Origin: JASLBX01 sp036373915
GTDB taxonomy: Bacteria; Actinomycetota; Actinomycetes; Jiangellales; Jiangellaceae
Direction: 5' to 3'
DNA: 23,931 nt
NCBI GenBank assembly: GCA_036373915.1
Contig: DASUUU010000099.1
Location: forward strand, 1 to 23,931
Of this stretch, positions 7,454-14,929 are shown in pieces. A program made the translations under genes and the position numbers. Position 1 is the stretch's first letter; each line of letters opens with the position of its first letter. The notes beneath the pieces were generated by a model that saw nothing but the letters and a program-made list of their open reading frames with translations, made no database searches and was not told the DNA's origin.

Positions 7454-7645
7454 ATGGGTCAGAAGTGGGAGTACATGCTCGTGCCGTTGGACGAAGCCGG
7501 AGGACTCAAGAAGAATTCTGACGGCCTCAGACTCGAGCGGCTTAATGCGCTGGGCGCCCAAGGTTGGGAAGCGGTTGGCTTGTCGCTGAAGAGGGGCGAT
7601 CTCGTCGCCTGGCCCGTGGCACTGCTAAAGCGCCCCGTGAGCTGA
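7454..7645 (+). CDS. Small DUF4177-like protein
   Basis: This 63-residue cytosolic protein starts MGQKWEYMLVPLDEAG and contains LERLNALGAQGWEAVGL. That gives the W-E-Y ... LN-x-LG-x-x-GWE(A/L)V pattern of DUF4177 proteins. The function of the family is unknown. A purine-rich AGGAGAGGGGG ribosome binding site lies a few bases before the ATG. The upstream in-frame extension has no family resemblance and overlaps the divergent kinase promoter, so the internal ATG is preferred. Confidence 0.75.
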   Translation: MGQKWEYMLVPLDEAGGLKKNSDGLRLERLNALGAQGWEAVGLSLKRGDLVAWPVALLKRPVS

Positions 7646-7690
7646 GCAGGGCAGTGGAGTGGTGTCGGTCGATGCTGATCGAGCCACGCG

Positions 7691-8230
7691 TTAGTTACTA
7701 TGGCGCCGGGTGAGGCGGAGCCGGCCCAAAGCGCGCCCGATCCGCCCGGGCGCGGTCCGAGTGCCCGATCCGGAGTCGGGTTCGCCGGCGGGTTGCGGCG
7801 TGCGCGAACGTTGCGGCTGGTAAGCGCGCCAGTGCGCTACGAGGTCGTCGGGTTTGACAAGGCGGGCGACGACCGGCGGTCCCTCCACAGGCTGGCGCCA
7901 GCTGTCCCGCACCCGGACGTTGAAGTCGTCCACCAGGTCACGAACCGCCTGCTCGGATCGCAACTCGCTGGCGCGGTCGGGCAACTCCTGAGCCAGTTTG
8001 CGCAGCGCGAGCTGCGGTGGCAGCGCGACCGATATGTCGAGTCCCTCTCGGGCGATCAGCTGCTTGACCCACCAGTCCGGGTCATCCGGGTTGCCCAGGT
8101 GCGTTAGCGGCTTGCCGGCGCCGGGCAGATTATCGAACTCGCCGCGCTTCTGGGCTGCGGCGATCTGGCGGTCTACCCACGACTGGTAAGCACCGGTGGT
8201 CACGTTACCTTCAGCGTCACGCCAAGGCAT
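7691..8230 (-). CDS. DUF1992 (DnaJ-homologue-C28-like domain) protein
   Basis: This 179-residue protein contains the DUF1992 core: YQSWVDRQIAAAQKRGEFDNL, then PGAGKPL, then WWVKQLIAREGL, and a later FNVRVRDSW ... GPPVVARL segment. The domain is found alone in bacteria and in eukaryotic DNAJC28. No J-domain is present here, and the function is not established. The C-terminal about 45 residues are basic and low in complexity (RSRTPQPAGEPDSGSGTR...), probably disordered. The start is an ATG at 8230. It is divergent from the methyltransferase across a roughly 160-bp gap. Confidence 0.8.
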   Translation of the reverse strand: MPWRDAEGNVTTGAYQSWVDRQIAAAQKRGEFDNLPGAGKPLTHLGNPDDPDWWVKQLIAREGLDISVALPPQLALRKLAQELPDRASELRSEQAVRDLVDDFNVRVRDSWRQPVEGPPVVARLVKPDDLVAHWRAYQPQRSRTPQPAGEPDSGSGTRTAPGRIGRALGRLRLTRRHSN

Positions 8231-8390
8231 GCCTCTACGCTACCCACACCGGCGACGCCGTCCGGCACGTCGAGCTGCCTTAGCGGGTGCCGGGCCGCGA
8301 CCTGCCGCTCACCTGCTCGCACAGGGACGCATCGCTGCCGGAGATGGTTCACTCGGTCCAGGAGCTGTAGTGCACCTTCGAGGAGCGAGC

Positions 8391-9080
8391 ATGGCCTGGT
8401 TCGACGCGCACGCGAGCGACTACGACGCTTGGTACGACAGCGAGCTGGGTCGGTATGCCGACAGTGTGGAGAAGGGCCTGATCGAGGAGCTCGCCGAGCC
8501 TGTTCCGGGGGAGCGGGCGCTCGACATCGGTTGCGGGACCGGTAACCATTCGATCTGGCTCGCCAGCAAGGGGCTTATCGTCACCGGCCTGGACGAGTCC
8601 CCTGCCATGCTCGCGGTGGCCGCAGCGAAGACGTCCGGCTCCGGTCTCGCCGTCGACTGGGTGCACGGCGACGCGGCCGCGTTGCCGTTCACGGGGGAGC
8701 GATTCGACCTCGTCGTCTCCGTCGCCACGATGGAGTTCGTCGAGGCCCGGGGCAAGGTGCTCCGCGACGCCATGCGACTGTTGCGGCCCGGTGGCCGGCT
8801 TGTCCTCGGCCTGCTCACCCGCGACAGCCCGTGGGGTGAATTCTACCTCCGTGAGGCGGAGGAACGGGCCGACAGCGTCTTCGCGAACGCCCACTTCTTC
8901 ACCGAGGACGAACTCCCGGCGCTGCTCGACGCGCCGTATGTTCTGCGCAAGGGGCTGTACTACCCGCCCGAACCCGACCTGGACCGCAGGGTGGCCGAGC
9001 AGGTGGAGAAGGACAAGCAGGCGCGGCAGGAGGACCGTGCGGGCTTCTTCGCGGTCCGCTGGGTGAAAGGTGGGTCATGA
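8391..9080 (+). CDS. Class I SAM-dependent methyltransferase
   Basis: This 229-residue cytosolic Methyltransf_11-type enzyme has motif I ALDIGCGTGNHS (about 44-54), the acidic ribose-binding residue in GLDESP (Asp68), motif II/III GDAAALPF...FDLVVSVATMEFV and the post-III segment LLRPGGRLVLGLL. The methyl acceptor cannot be told from sequence. The start is the ATG preceded by GAGGAGCGAG; a longer open frame upstream runs into the divergent promoter region and lacks similarity. Its stop overlaps the next gene's ATG by 4 nt (ATGA), so the two are co-translated. That partner is a thiamine-binding-type protein, which hints at, but does not prove, a cofactor-linked role. Confidence 0.87.
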   Translation: MAWFDAHASDYDAWYDSELGRYADSVEKGLIEELAEPVPGERALDIGCGTGNHSIWLASKGLIVTGLDESPAMLAVAAAKTSGSGLAVDWVHGDAAALPFTGERFDLVVSVATMEFVEARGKVLRDAMRLLRPGGRLVLGLLTRDSPWGEFYLREAEERADSVFANAHFFTEDELPALLDAPYVLRKGLYYPPEPDLDRRVAEQVEKDKQARQEDRAGFFAVRWVKGGS

Positions 9081-9349
9081 TCGCTTGCCAGATGTCGCTC
9101 TACCCGCTGGGCAGCGGGGACTTCTCCGTCCTGATCTCTGAAGCGGTGCAGAGTCTGGAGCCGCTGAAGGGCCGCCGGGGCCTGCACATTGACGTCGGCA
9201 GCATGAGCACGGTGGTGGTCGGGCCCGACGATGTGGTCTGGCAGGCCGTGCGGCTGCTTTTCGAGACCGCGGCGAAGGACGGCAACCCGATCGTCCTCAC
9301 CACCACTTTCTCCAACGAGTGCGGCTGCGACCTGCCACCGTCGGACTAG
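9077..9349 (+). CDS. Thiamine-binding (UPF0045/YkoF-like) protein
   Basis: This 90-residue protein resembles the Thiamine_BP/UPF0045 (MTH1187/YkoF-like) ferredoxin-like fold. MIACQMSLYPLGSGDFSVLISEAVQSL leads into HIDVGSMSTVVVGPDDVVWQAVRLLFE, the conserved order of the small-molecule-binding half. Relatives bind thiamine or its hydroxymethylpyrimidine moiety. Whether this one does is inference. The C-terminus NECGCDLPPSD carries a Cys-x-Cys pair that could bind metal. It is translationally coupled to the methyltransferase by an ATGA overlap. Confidence 0.72.
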   Translation: MIACQMSLYPLGSGDFSVLISEAVQSLEPLKGRRGLHIDVGSMSTVVVGPDDVVWQAVRLLFETAAKDGNPIVLTTTFSNECGCDLPPSD

Positions 9350-9388
9350 AGCGTGGTGACGGCCCCGGGACATGGGGTCATTCGTGAT

Positions 9389-9403
9389 CGCCGCCGAGCG
9401 GCG
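9389..9403. terminator. Hairpin between convergent genes
   Basis: CGCCGC (9389-9394), a CGA loop and GCGGCG (9398-9403) form a perfect 6-bp GC stem in the 60-bp gap between the plus-strand thiamine-binding gene and the minus-strand operon end. The position suits a bidirectional terminator. There is no U-tract on either strand, so the call rests on position and stem. Confidence 0.4.
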
Positions 9404-9409
9404 GGTGCG

Positions 9410-9613
9410 TCAGGCGGACCGCCCTCGTGCGAACCACCAGCCGAGCAGCATGCCGATGCCGGTCAGCAGGGGAACGAGATTCCAGAGCAGGCCTTGCATC
9501 TCCCGCGCCAGGCCGGTGCTCTCCTCCAGGATCGGGTTCACGACCAGGTACACGCCGGTGGCCACCGCGAACCCGACCGCGCCTCCGAGCAGGATGAACA
9601 CCCATGTACGCAT
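9410..9613 (-). CDS. Small two-helix membrane protein, last gene of the operon
   Basis: This 67-residue protein has two hydrophobic segments, about 4-26 (VFILLGGAVGFAVATGVYLV) and about 43-60 (LLWNLVPLLTGIGMLLGW). They are joined by a polar NPILEESTGLAREMQG loop, and the tail FARGRSA is basic. I do not recognise a named family. The ATG at 9613 lies 11 nt after the upstream SDR stop, so it is probably translated by coupling; no strong ribosome binding site is visible. As the distal gene of a fatty-acid-type operon it could aid membrane association, but that is speculative. Confidence 0.65.
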   Translation of the reverse strand: MRTWVFILLGGAVGFAVATGVYLVVNPILEESTGLAREMQGLLWNLVPLLTGIGMLLGWWFARGRSA

Positions 9614-9624
9614 GGACCAACCAG

Positions 9625-10377
9625 TCAGGTCGCGGACATCGTCACGCCGCCGTCCAGCACGATGGTCTGTCCCGTCACCCACGCGGCATCGTCGGACGCC
9701 AGGTAGGCAACAGCCGCAGCGACGTCGTCCGGCACGCCGAGCCGCTTGAGTGGGTATTGGGCGGCGAGGTCCTGCTCACCGTGCTCGTACAGCGCCCGGG
9801 CGAACTGCGTCTTGACCACGGCCGGCGCCACCGCGTTGACCCGAACTGACGGGCTCAGCTCGAACGCCAGCTGCTTGGTCAGGTTGATCAATGCGGCCTT
9901 GCTGACGCCGTACATCCCGATGCCGGGCGACACCCCGACCCCTGCTGTGGACGCCATGTTGACCACGGCTCCGCCGTGCTCTGCCCACCAGGCTCGGTAG
10001 ACCTGCTGGGCCCAGCCGAGCGCAGCGAGCAGGTTGATCTCCAGAATCTTCGCGGCCGCCGGCATCTCGAGGTCCATCAGAGGTCCCATCACCGGGCTGG
10101 TACCGGCGCTGTTGACCAGGACGTCCACCCGCCCGAACCGGTCGAGCACCTGCGCAACGGCCGCCGCCTGATGCTCGGGGTCGTGCGCCTTGCCGGCGAC
10201 GGCGAGCACGCGGTCGTCGTCGCCAAGCGAATCCACCGCCTCGGACAGCCCGTCGGGCTTGCGTGCTGTGACGCATACCCGCGCGCCCTCGGAGAGCAGG
10301 CGGGTGGCCACGGCCAGCCCGATTCCCCTGCTGCCTCCGGTGACGATCGCCACCTTGCCGTCCAACCGTCCCGCCAT
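9625..10377 (-). CDS. Short-chain dehydrogenase/reductase (SDR), operon gene 8
   Basis: This 250-residue classical SDR has the cofactor motif TGGSRGIG (13-20), Arg39-Lys40 after beta-2 suggesting NADP(H) preference, NSAG (89-92) in place of NNAG, catalytic Ser143, and Tyr156/Lys160 in YGVSK. The C-terminal IVLDGGV is typical of FabG-like enzymes. The likely role is an acyl-CoA-linked alcohol or ketone conversion in the same pathway as the adjacent thiolase. The ATG at 10377 overlaps the thiolase stop by one base (TGATG), so an upstream extension of the frame into the thiolase gene is rejected. Confidence 0.87.
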   Translation of the reverse strand: MAGRLDGKVAIVTGGSRGIGLAVATRLLSEGARVCVTARKPDGLSEAVDSLGDDDRVLAVAGKAHDPEHQAAAVAQVLDRFGRVDVLVNSAGTSPVMGPLMDLEMPAAAKILEINLLAALGWAQQVYRAWWAEHGGAVVNMASTAGVGVSPGIGMYGVSKAALINLTKQLAFELSPSVRVNAVAPAVVKTQFARALYEHGEQDLAAQYPLKRLGVPDDVAAAVAYLASDDAAWVTGQTIVLDGGVTMSAT

Positions 10378-11597
10378 CAGCTGAGCCTCTCGATCACCAT
10401 GGCCATGCCCTGGCCGCCACCGACGCACATGGTCTCGAGGCCCAGCTCCTTGTCGTGGAATTGCAGCGAGTTGATCAACGTCGTGGTGATCCGCGCGCCC
10501 GTCATGCCGAACGGGTGGCCGACGGCGATGGCTCCGCCGTTGACGTTCAGCTTGTCCAGGTCGATGCCGAGGTCTCGGTACGACGGGATGACCTGCGCCG
10601 CGAACGCCTCGTTGATCTCGACGAGATCCATGTCGTCGATGGTCAGCCCGGCCAGGGCCAGGGCCCGGTTCGATGCCTCGACCGGCCCGAGACCCATGAT
10701 CTCCGGCGACAGGGCCGAGACCCCGGTCGAGACGATGCGCGCAAGGGGTGTGATTCCGAGCTCTCGCGCCTTGCTGTCAGACATGATCACCACGGCGGCC
10801 GCGCCGTCGTTCAGCGGGCAGCAGTTGCCGGCCGTCACGCGGCCGTCGGGCCGGAACACCGGCGCCAGCGTGGCCACCTTCTCCAGGGTGGTGCCCGGGC
10901 GCGGGCCGTCGTCTGCCTCGACTACCCGGCCGTCCGGCAGCGTGACGGGCACGATTTCCCGGGCCCAGAAGCCGTCCGCTATCGCCTTCTCGGCAAGCTT
11001 CTGCGACCGGACGCCGAACTCGTCCATCTCCTCGCGGGTGATGCCTCTGGCCAGCGCGAGGTTCTCGGCCGTCTGCCCCATCGCGATGTAGACGTCGGGC
11101 AGGTTGCCGTCCCCACGAGGGTCGTTCCAACCCTCGGCGCCGCCCTCCGCGGCAGCAGCGGTACGAGCTCGGGCCTCGTCGAAGGCGGGGTTCATGGTTT
11201 CGGGCCAGGAGTCCGAGTTTCCCTTGACGTACCGCGACACCGTCTCGACTCCTGCGGATACGAACACCTCGCCCTCGCCGGCCTTGATGGCGTGAAAGGC
11301 CATCCTGGTGCTCTGCAAGCTCGACGCGCAGTACCGCGCGACCGTACAGCCGGGCAGATGGTCGTAACCGAGCAGGACCGCGACGACCCGGGCCATGTTG
11401 AAACCCTGCTCGCCACCGGGAAGTCCGCACCCGAGGATCAGATCGTCGATGTCGGCGGGGTCGAGTTGCCGCACCTTGTCCAGCGCGGAGCGGACAATGT
11501 GCGCGGTCAGGTCGTCCGGTCGCATGTCGACCAGCGATCCCTTGGCCGCCCGCCCGATCGGGGAGCGGGCCGTCGAGACGATGACTGCTTCAGGCAT
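10377..11597 (-). CDS. Acetyl-CoA C-acyltransferase (thiolase)
   Basis: This 406-residue thiolase has the acyl-accepting cysteine in RYCASSLQ (Cys90), the NEAFAAQ motif, GHPFGMTGAR with His361, and the second active-site cysteine in CVGGGQGMA (Cys391). All catalytic residues are present, so a degradative 3-ketoacyl-CoA thiolase, or a biosynthetic Claisen enzyme, should be active. Context with hydratase, dehydrogenases and an acyl-CoA dehydrogenase favours beta-oxidation. The ribosome binding site AGGAG overlaps the stop codon of the upstream dehydrogenase gene, about 11 nt before the ATG. The downstream SDR starts inside the thiolase stop codon. Confidence 0.93.
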   Translation of the reverse strand: MPEAVIVSTARSPIGRAAKGSLVDMRPDDLTAHIVRSALDKVRQLDPADIDDLILGCGLPGGEQGFNMARVVAVLLGYDHLPGCTVARYCASSLQSTRMAFHAIKAGEGEVFVSAGVETVSRYVKGNSDSWPETMNPAFDEARARTAAAAEGGAEGWNDPRGDGNLPDVYIAMGQTAENLALARGITREEMDEFGVRSQKLAEKAIADGFWAREIVPVTLPDGRVVEADDGPRPGTTLEKVATLAPVFRPDGRVTAGNCCPLNDGAAAVVIMSDSKARELGITPLARIVSTGVSALSPEIMGLGPVEASNRALALAGLTIDDMDLVEINEAFAAQVIPSYRDLGIDLDKLNVNGGAIAVGHPFGMTGARITTTLINSLQFHDKELGLETMCVGGGQGMAMVIERLS

Positions 11598-11612
11598 GAT
11601 CAGCTCTTTCTC

Positions 11613-12839
11613 CTAGCGGTGATGCTGCTGTACGGGAAACCGACGCAGCTCGCGTTTGCCCAGTGACATCTTGTGCACCTCGTCCGGACCGTCGGCGATC
11701 CTGATGACTCGGGGAGCTGTCCAGAGCTCGGCGAGCGGGAAGTCCTGGCTCACGCCCGCGCCTCCGTGTACCTGGATCGCCTTGTCGATCACCCATTCCA
11801 CCGCCGGCGGCACGGCGATCTTGATGGCCTGGATCTCGGTCGCCGCCGCTCTGTTCCCGTAGGTGTCCATCAGCCAAGCTGTCTTGAGCACCAGCAGCCG
11901 CGCCTGCTCGATCCGGATCCGCGCTTCTGCCACCCACTCGCGGATCACTCCCTGCTCGGCAAGTGGCCGGCCGAACGGTTCGCGCTCGTTCGCCCGACGG
12001 CACATCAGCTCGAACGCGCGCTCGGCCATACCGATCAGCCGCATGCAGTGATGGATCCGCCCAGGCCCCAGCCGGGCCTGGGCGATGGAGAACCCGTCAC
12101 CTTCGGCGGCGATGAGATTGCTGACCGGTACCCGGGCATTGACGAAATCGACTTCCGCGTGGCCGCCATGCGAGTGGTCGTGGTAGCCGAAGACCGAGAG
12201 ATTCCGGCGCACCGCAACGCCGGGAGCGTCCCTGGGCACCAGCACCATGCTCTGCTGCCGGTGCCGGTCGGCGGCCGGATCGGTCTTGCCCATGACGATG
12301 AATACCCTTGCGCGGGGATTCATCGCGCCGGAACACCACCACTTGCGGCCGTTGATGATGTACTCGTCGCCGTCGCGCTCGATCCGGGTGGCGATGTTGG
12401 TGGCATCGGACGAGGCGACCTCCGGTTCGGTCATCGCGAACGCCGAGCGGATCTCGCCGGCCAGCAGCGGGCGCAGCCACTCGTCCTGCTGTTCGGGCGT
12501 ACCGAACATGGCGAGCACTTCCATGTTGCCGGTATCCGGGGCCGAGCAGTTCATCGCTTCGGGCGCGATGTGCGGGCTGCGCCCGGAGATCTCGGCAAGC
12601 GGCGCGTACTGCAGATTCGTGAGCCCGGCGCCGAACTCGTCGTGCGGAAGGAACAGGTTCCACAACCCGCGGCGGCGCGCCTCTGCCTTCAGCTCCTCGA
12701 CGACAGGCGGCTGGGTGAACGGCTCGGCGGTCGCCAGCTGTTCGGAGTGCACGGGCTCGGCCGGATAGACATGATCGTCCATGAACTCGAGCAGGCGCTC
12801 GCGAAGCTGCTGGGTGCGGTGATCGAGCTCGAAGTCCAT
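11613..12839 (-). CDS. Acyl-CoA dehydrogenase, ACAD10/ACAD11-like
   Basis: This 408-residue flavoprotein has ACAD signature 1 in AFAMTEPEVASSDATN and signature 2 in IQVHGGAGVSQDFPL. Where classical acyl-CoA dehydrogenases have the catalytic Glu in a YEGT box, this protein reads RIADGPDEVH. That is the form I associate with the ACAD10/11 group, whose members act with an APH-fold kinase on 4-hydroxyacyl-CoA. A SHGGHAEVDF segment with clustered histidines precedes the C-terminal helical domain. The start is one of two adjacent ATGs (12842 or 12839). A GGGAGG site favours 12839, which overlaps the kinase stop as TGATG. The coupling to the kinase gene makes a functional pair very likely. Confidence 0.88.
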   Translation of the reverse strand: MDFELDHRTQQLRERLLEFMDDHVYPAEPVHSEQLATAEPFTQPPVVEELKAEARRRGLWNLFLPHDEFGAGLTNLQYAPLAEISGRSPHIAPEAMNCSAPDTGNMEVLAMFGTPEQQDEWLRPLLAGEIRSAFAMTEPEVASSDATNIATRIERDGDEYIINGRKWWCSGAMNPRARVFIVMGKTDPAADRHRQQSMVLVPRDAPGVAVRRNLSVFGYHDHSHGGHAEVDFVNARVPVSNLIAAEGDGFSIAQARLGPGRIHHCMRLIGMAERAFELMCRRANEREPFGRPLAEQGVIREWVAEARIRIEQARLLVLKTAWLMDTYGNRAAATEIQAIKIAVPPAVEWVIDKAIQVHGGAGVSQDFPLAELWTAPRVIRIADGPDEVHKMSLGKRELRRFPVQQHHR

Positions 12840-13864
12840 CATGCCTCCCGAAGTGTGGAGCGGCCGAGCCGGGCGAGCGTCGCGGTGTACTCGCCGATGC
12901 TCTCGAATCCGGCGCCGACCGTCTGGCCGTGTACGTACCGAAAGTGGATGCCCTCGGTGATGACGGCGAGCTTGAAATACCCGAACGCCACGTACCACGG
13001 CAGGGTGGACAGGTCCACATCCCGGTGCCGCGCGTACGCATCGATCAGTGCCGTCGCGCGGGGGAACGGGGACGACGGGCCGACCGCCTCGGATACCGAT
13101 CCGGGCAATGCGGACAGCCCATCCCAGTACACGACGAGGACGCCGAGGTCGGTCAGCGGGTCACCGACGGTCGTCATCTCCCAGTCCACGACGGCGGCAA
13201 TCTTCAGATCGGACGTGACGATCAGGTTGTCGAGCCGGTAGTCGCCGTGGACGATGGCCGGTGGTGGCGACCCGGGGACCCGTTCGGTCAGTTCCGCGTG
13301 CAACTCGTCGATGTCCGCGATGGGCCGGCTGTGCGACGCGTCGAGTTGGGCGTGCCAGCGCCGCAGCTGGCGGTGCAAGAACCCACCGGGGCGGCCGAAA
13401 TCGGCGAGCCCGACGGCCGCCGGGTCGATCGAGTGGAGATCGGCGAGCACTCGCATCATCGAGCCGGCGAGTGCGGTGGCCTGCTCGGGGGCCAGCCGGG
13501 CCGACTGGCCGGCCGTGCGGTACACCGTGCCGTCGACCCGCTCCATCAGGTAGAACGGCGCGCCGAGCACCGACTCGTCTTCACACAAGATGATCGGCTC
13601 GGGAACCGGGACGGGTGTGGGTGCGAGCGCGCTGATGGCCCGGTACTCGCGCGCCATGTTGTGCGCGGTGGGCAACACGTGCCCGAGGGGCGGGCGCCGG
13701 AGCACCCAGGATCGGGATTCGTCCCGGACCACATAGGTCAAGTTGGACCGGCCACCCTCGATGAGTTCCGCGGACAGGGGGCCGTCGACCAGGCCGGGAC
13801 ACGCGGTGTCGAGGTACGAGCGCAGCCGGCGCAGGTCGAGACCCGGCGGATCGGACGTCAGCAC
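12839..13864 (-). CDS. APH-fold kinase paired with acyl-CoA dehydrogenase
   Basis: This 341-residue APH-family kinase has a nucleotide loop in IEGGRSNLTYVV (35-46), the ATP-contacting segment WVLRRPPLG, the catalytic loop HGDYRLDNLIV (Asp208, Asn213) and the metal-binding VVDWEMTTVGDPLTDLG (Asp227). These DWE and YRLDN forms belong to the group that in eukaryotes is fused N-terminal to ACAD10/11, and to bacterial LvaA-type acyl-CoA hydroxyl kinases. The predicted reaction is ATP-dependent phosphorylation of a hydroxyl on an acyl-CoA. I place the start at a GTG that overlaps the upstream oxidoreductase stop by 7 nt. Further upstream residues lie inside that gene. The stop overlaps the dehydrogenase start. 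Confidence 0.86.
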   Translation of the reverse strand: MLTSDPPGLDLRRLRSYLDTACPGLVDGPLSAELIEGGRSNLTYVVRDESRSWVLRRPPLGHVLPTAHNMAREYRAISALAPTPVPVPEPIILCEDESVLGAPFYLMERVDGTVYRTAGQSARLAPEQATALAGSMMRVLADLHSIDPAAVGLADFGRPGGFLHRQLRRWHAQLDASHSRPIADIDELHAELTERVPGSPPPAIVHGDYRLDNLIVTSDLKIAAVVDWEMTTVGDPLTDLGVLVVYWDGLSALPGSVSEAVGPSSPFPRATALIDAYARHRDVDLSTLPWYVAFGYFKLAVITEGIHFRYVHGQTVGAGFESIGEYTATLARLGRSTLREA

Positions 13865-14841
13865 AGCGCCACCACGAGTCTCCCGACCGAATCGCCGGCC
13901 GAAAGGCGGGTCAGCCCGTCGGCCGCCTCGTCCAACGTGAATCGCCCGCCGACCAGGGGTGCGACGGCCCCGTCCGCCGCGAGGTTGCTCAACGTGTGGT
14001 GGGCCTGCGCGACGGCCTCCGGGTCGTACTGGCGGTACAGGCCCCAATGCAGTCCGAGCAGCGAGTAGTTCTTGACCAGGGCGTGCGACAGCGGCGGGGC
14101 GGGGATCGTGCCGGACGCGAATCCCACCAGCACGATGCGCCCCTCGAAGGCGACGCAGCGGCTCGCAGCGTCGAACGAGTCGCCACCTACGGGGTCGAAC
14201 ACGACGTCGGCTCCGCGCCCGCCGGTGGCCTGCTTGATCGCTGGGATGAGGTCGTGCTGCGTACGGTCGAGCACGACATCCGCGCCGAGATCCGCGGCGA
14301 CCGCTGCCTTGTGTGCGCCGCCGACGACCGCGATGACACGCGCCCCGGCGGCACGGCCGAGCTGGACGGCCGCGCTGCCGACCCCGCCCGCCGCCGCGTT
14401 GACCAGCAGGGTCTCGCCCGATCGCAGTCCCGCGCGGCGGTGCAGGCCGAACCAGGCGGTCTGGTACGCGATGTGCATGGCCGCGGCCGCCGCGTCGTCA
14501 AGCTCGGGTGGGGCGGCATATGCGTCAGCGGCCGGCACGAGGGCGAACTCGCCCAGCGCACCGTGGGGGAGTGCGGGCGTTCCGATGATGCGCTCGCCCG
14601 GCGAGAACCCCGAACCCGCGTCGCAGGCCACCACCACACCGCACAGTTCTATTCCGGGCGTGTAGGGCAGCGGCGGGCGGACCTGGTACGTGCCCCGGCA
14701 CATCAGGACGTCGGGAAAGTTGAGGGCGACCGCATGGACCCGGACCAGCAGCTGGTCCTCCGCCGGCTCCGGATCGGGAGCATCGACCAGCGCCATCACG
14801 TCCTGCGGTTCGCCGGTGCGGGTGACCCGCCAGGCCTTCAT
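13858..14841 (-). CDS. Zinc-independent MDR, NADPH:quinone oxidoreductase-like
   Basis: This 327-residue medium-chain dehydrogenase/reductase starts MKAWRVTRTGEPQDV and has a GroES-like N-terminal domain with NFPDVLMCRGTYQ and PGIELCGVV. It also has the Rossmann motif AAAGGVGSAAVQLG (149-162) and a QOR-type VFDPVGGD segment. No structural or catalytic zinc cysteine set is visible. Relatives reduce quinones or the C=C bond of enoyl thioesters and enones. In this operon an enoyl-CoA or acryloyl-type reductase is a reasonable guess. The ATG at 14841 has GAGGG about 10 nt upstream; a GTG at 14856 would add five residues. It overlaps the kinase gene and follows an 88-bp gap with a large hairpin. 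Confidence 0.87.
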   Translation of the reverse strand: MKAWRVTRTGEPQDVMALVDAPDPEPAEDQLLVRVHAVALNFPDVLMCRGTYQVRPPLPYTPGIELCGVVVACDAGSGFSPGERIIGTPALPHGALGEFALVPAADAYAAPPELDDAAAAAMHIAYQTAWFGLHRRAGLRSGETLLVNAAAGGVGSAAVQLGRAAGARVIAVVGGAHKAAVAADLGADVVLDRTQHDLIPAIKQATGGRGADVVFDPVGGDSFDAASRCVAFEGRIVLVGFASGTIPAPPLSHALVKNYSLLGLHWGLYRQYDPEAVAQAHHTLSNLAADGAVAPLVGGRFTLDEAADGLTRLSAGDSVGRLVVALC

Positions 14842-14873
14842 CGGTGGTGCCCTCACATTCGGTCGATGGACAG

Positions 14874-14927
14874 ACGATCAGGTGACCAACAGGGGGTTCG
14901 CCCCACGTCCTCACATCACCTGATCGT
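14874..14927. repeat. 12-bp inverted repeat enclosing a TTCG-loop hairpin
   Basis: ACGATCAGGTGA (14874-14885) and TCACCTGATCGT (14916-14927) are perfect reverse complements. Between them, GGGG-TTCG-CCCC (14893-14904) forms a second hairpin with a stable UUCG tetraloop on the plus-sense RNA. On the minus-strand mRNA the repeat begins 2-3 nt after the maoC stop and lies before the quinone-oxidoreductase start. It could be a partial terminator, an RNA-processing or stabilising element, or a spaced operator. A TTTT follows the stem only on the plus strand. Confidence 0.6.
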
Positions 14928-14929
14928 TT

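Noticed and set aside
10455..11666. 403-codon plus-strand open frame opposite the thiolase
   Set aside because: It is a mirror of the thiolase codons with low-complexity Arg/Asp/Gly content.
11673..13241. 522-codon plus-strand open frame opposite the acyl-CoA dehydrogenase and kinase
   Set aside because: It is a shadow of two well-supported minus-strand genes and has no recognisable domain.
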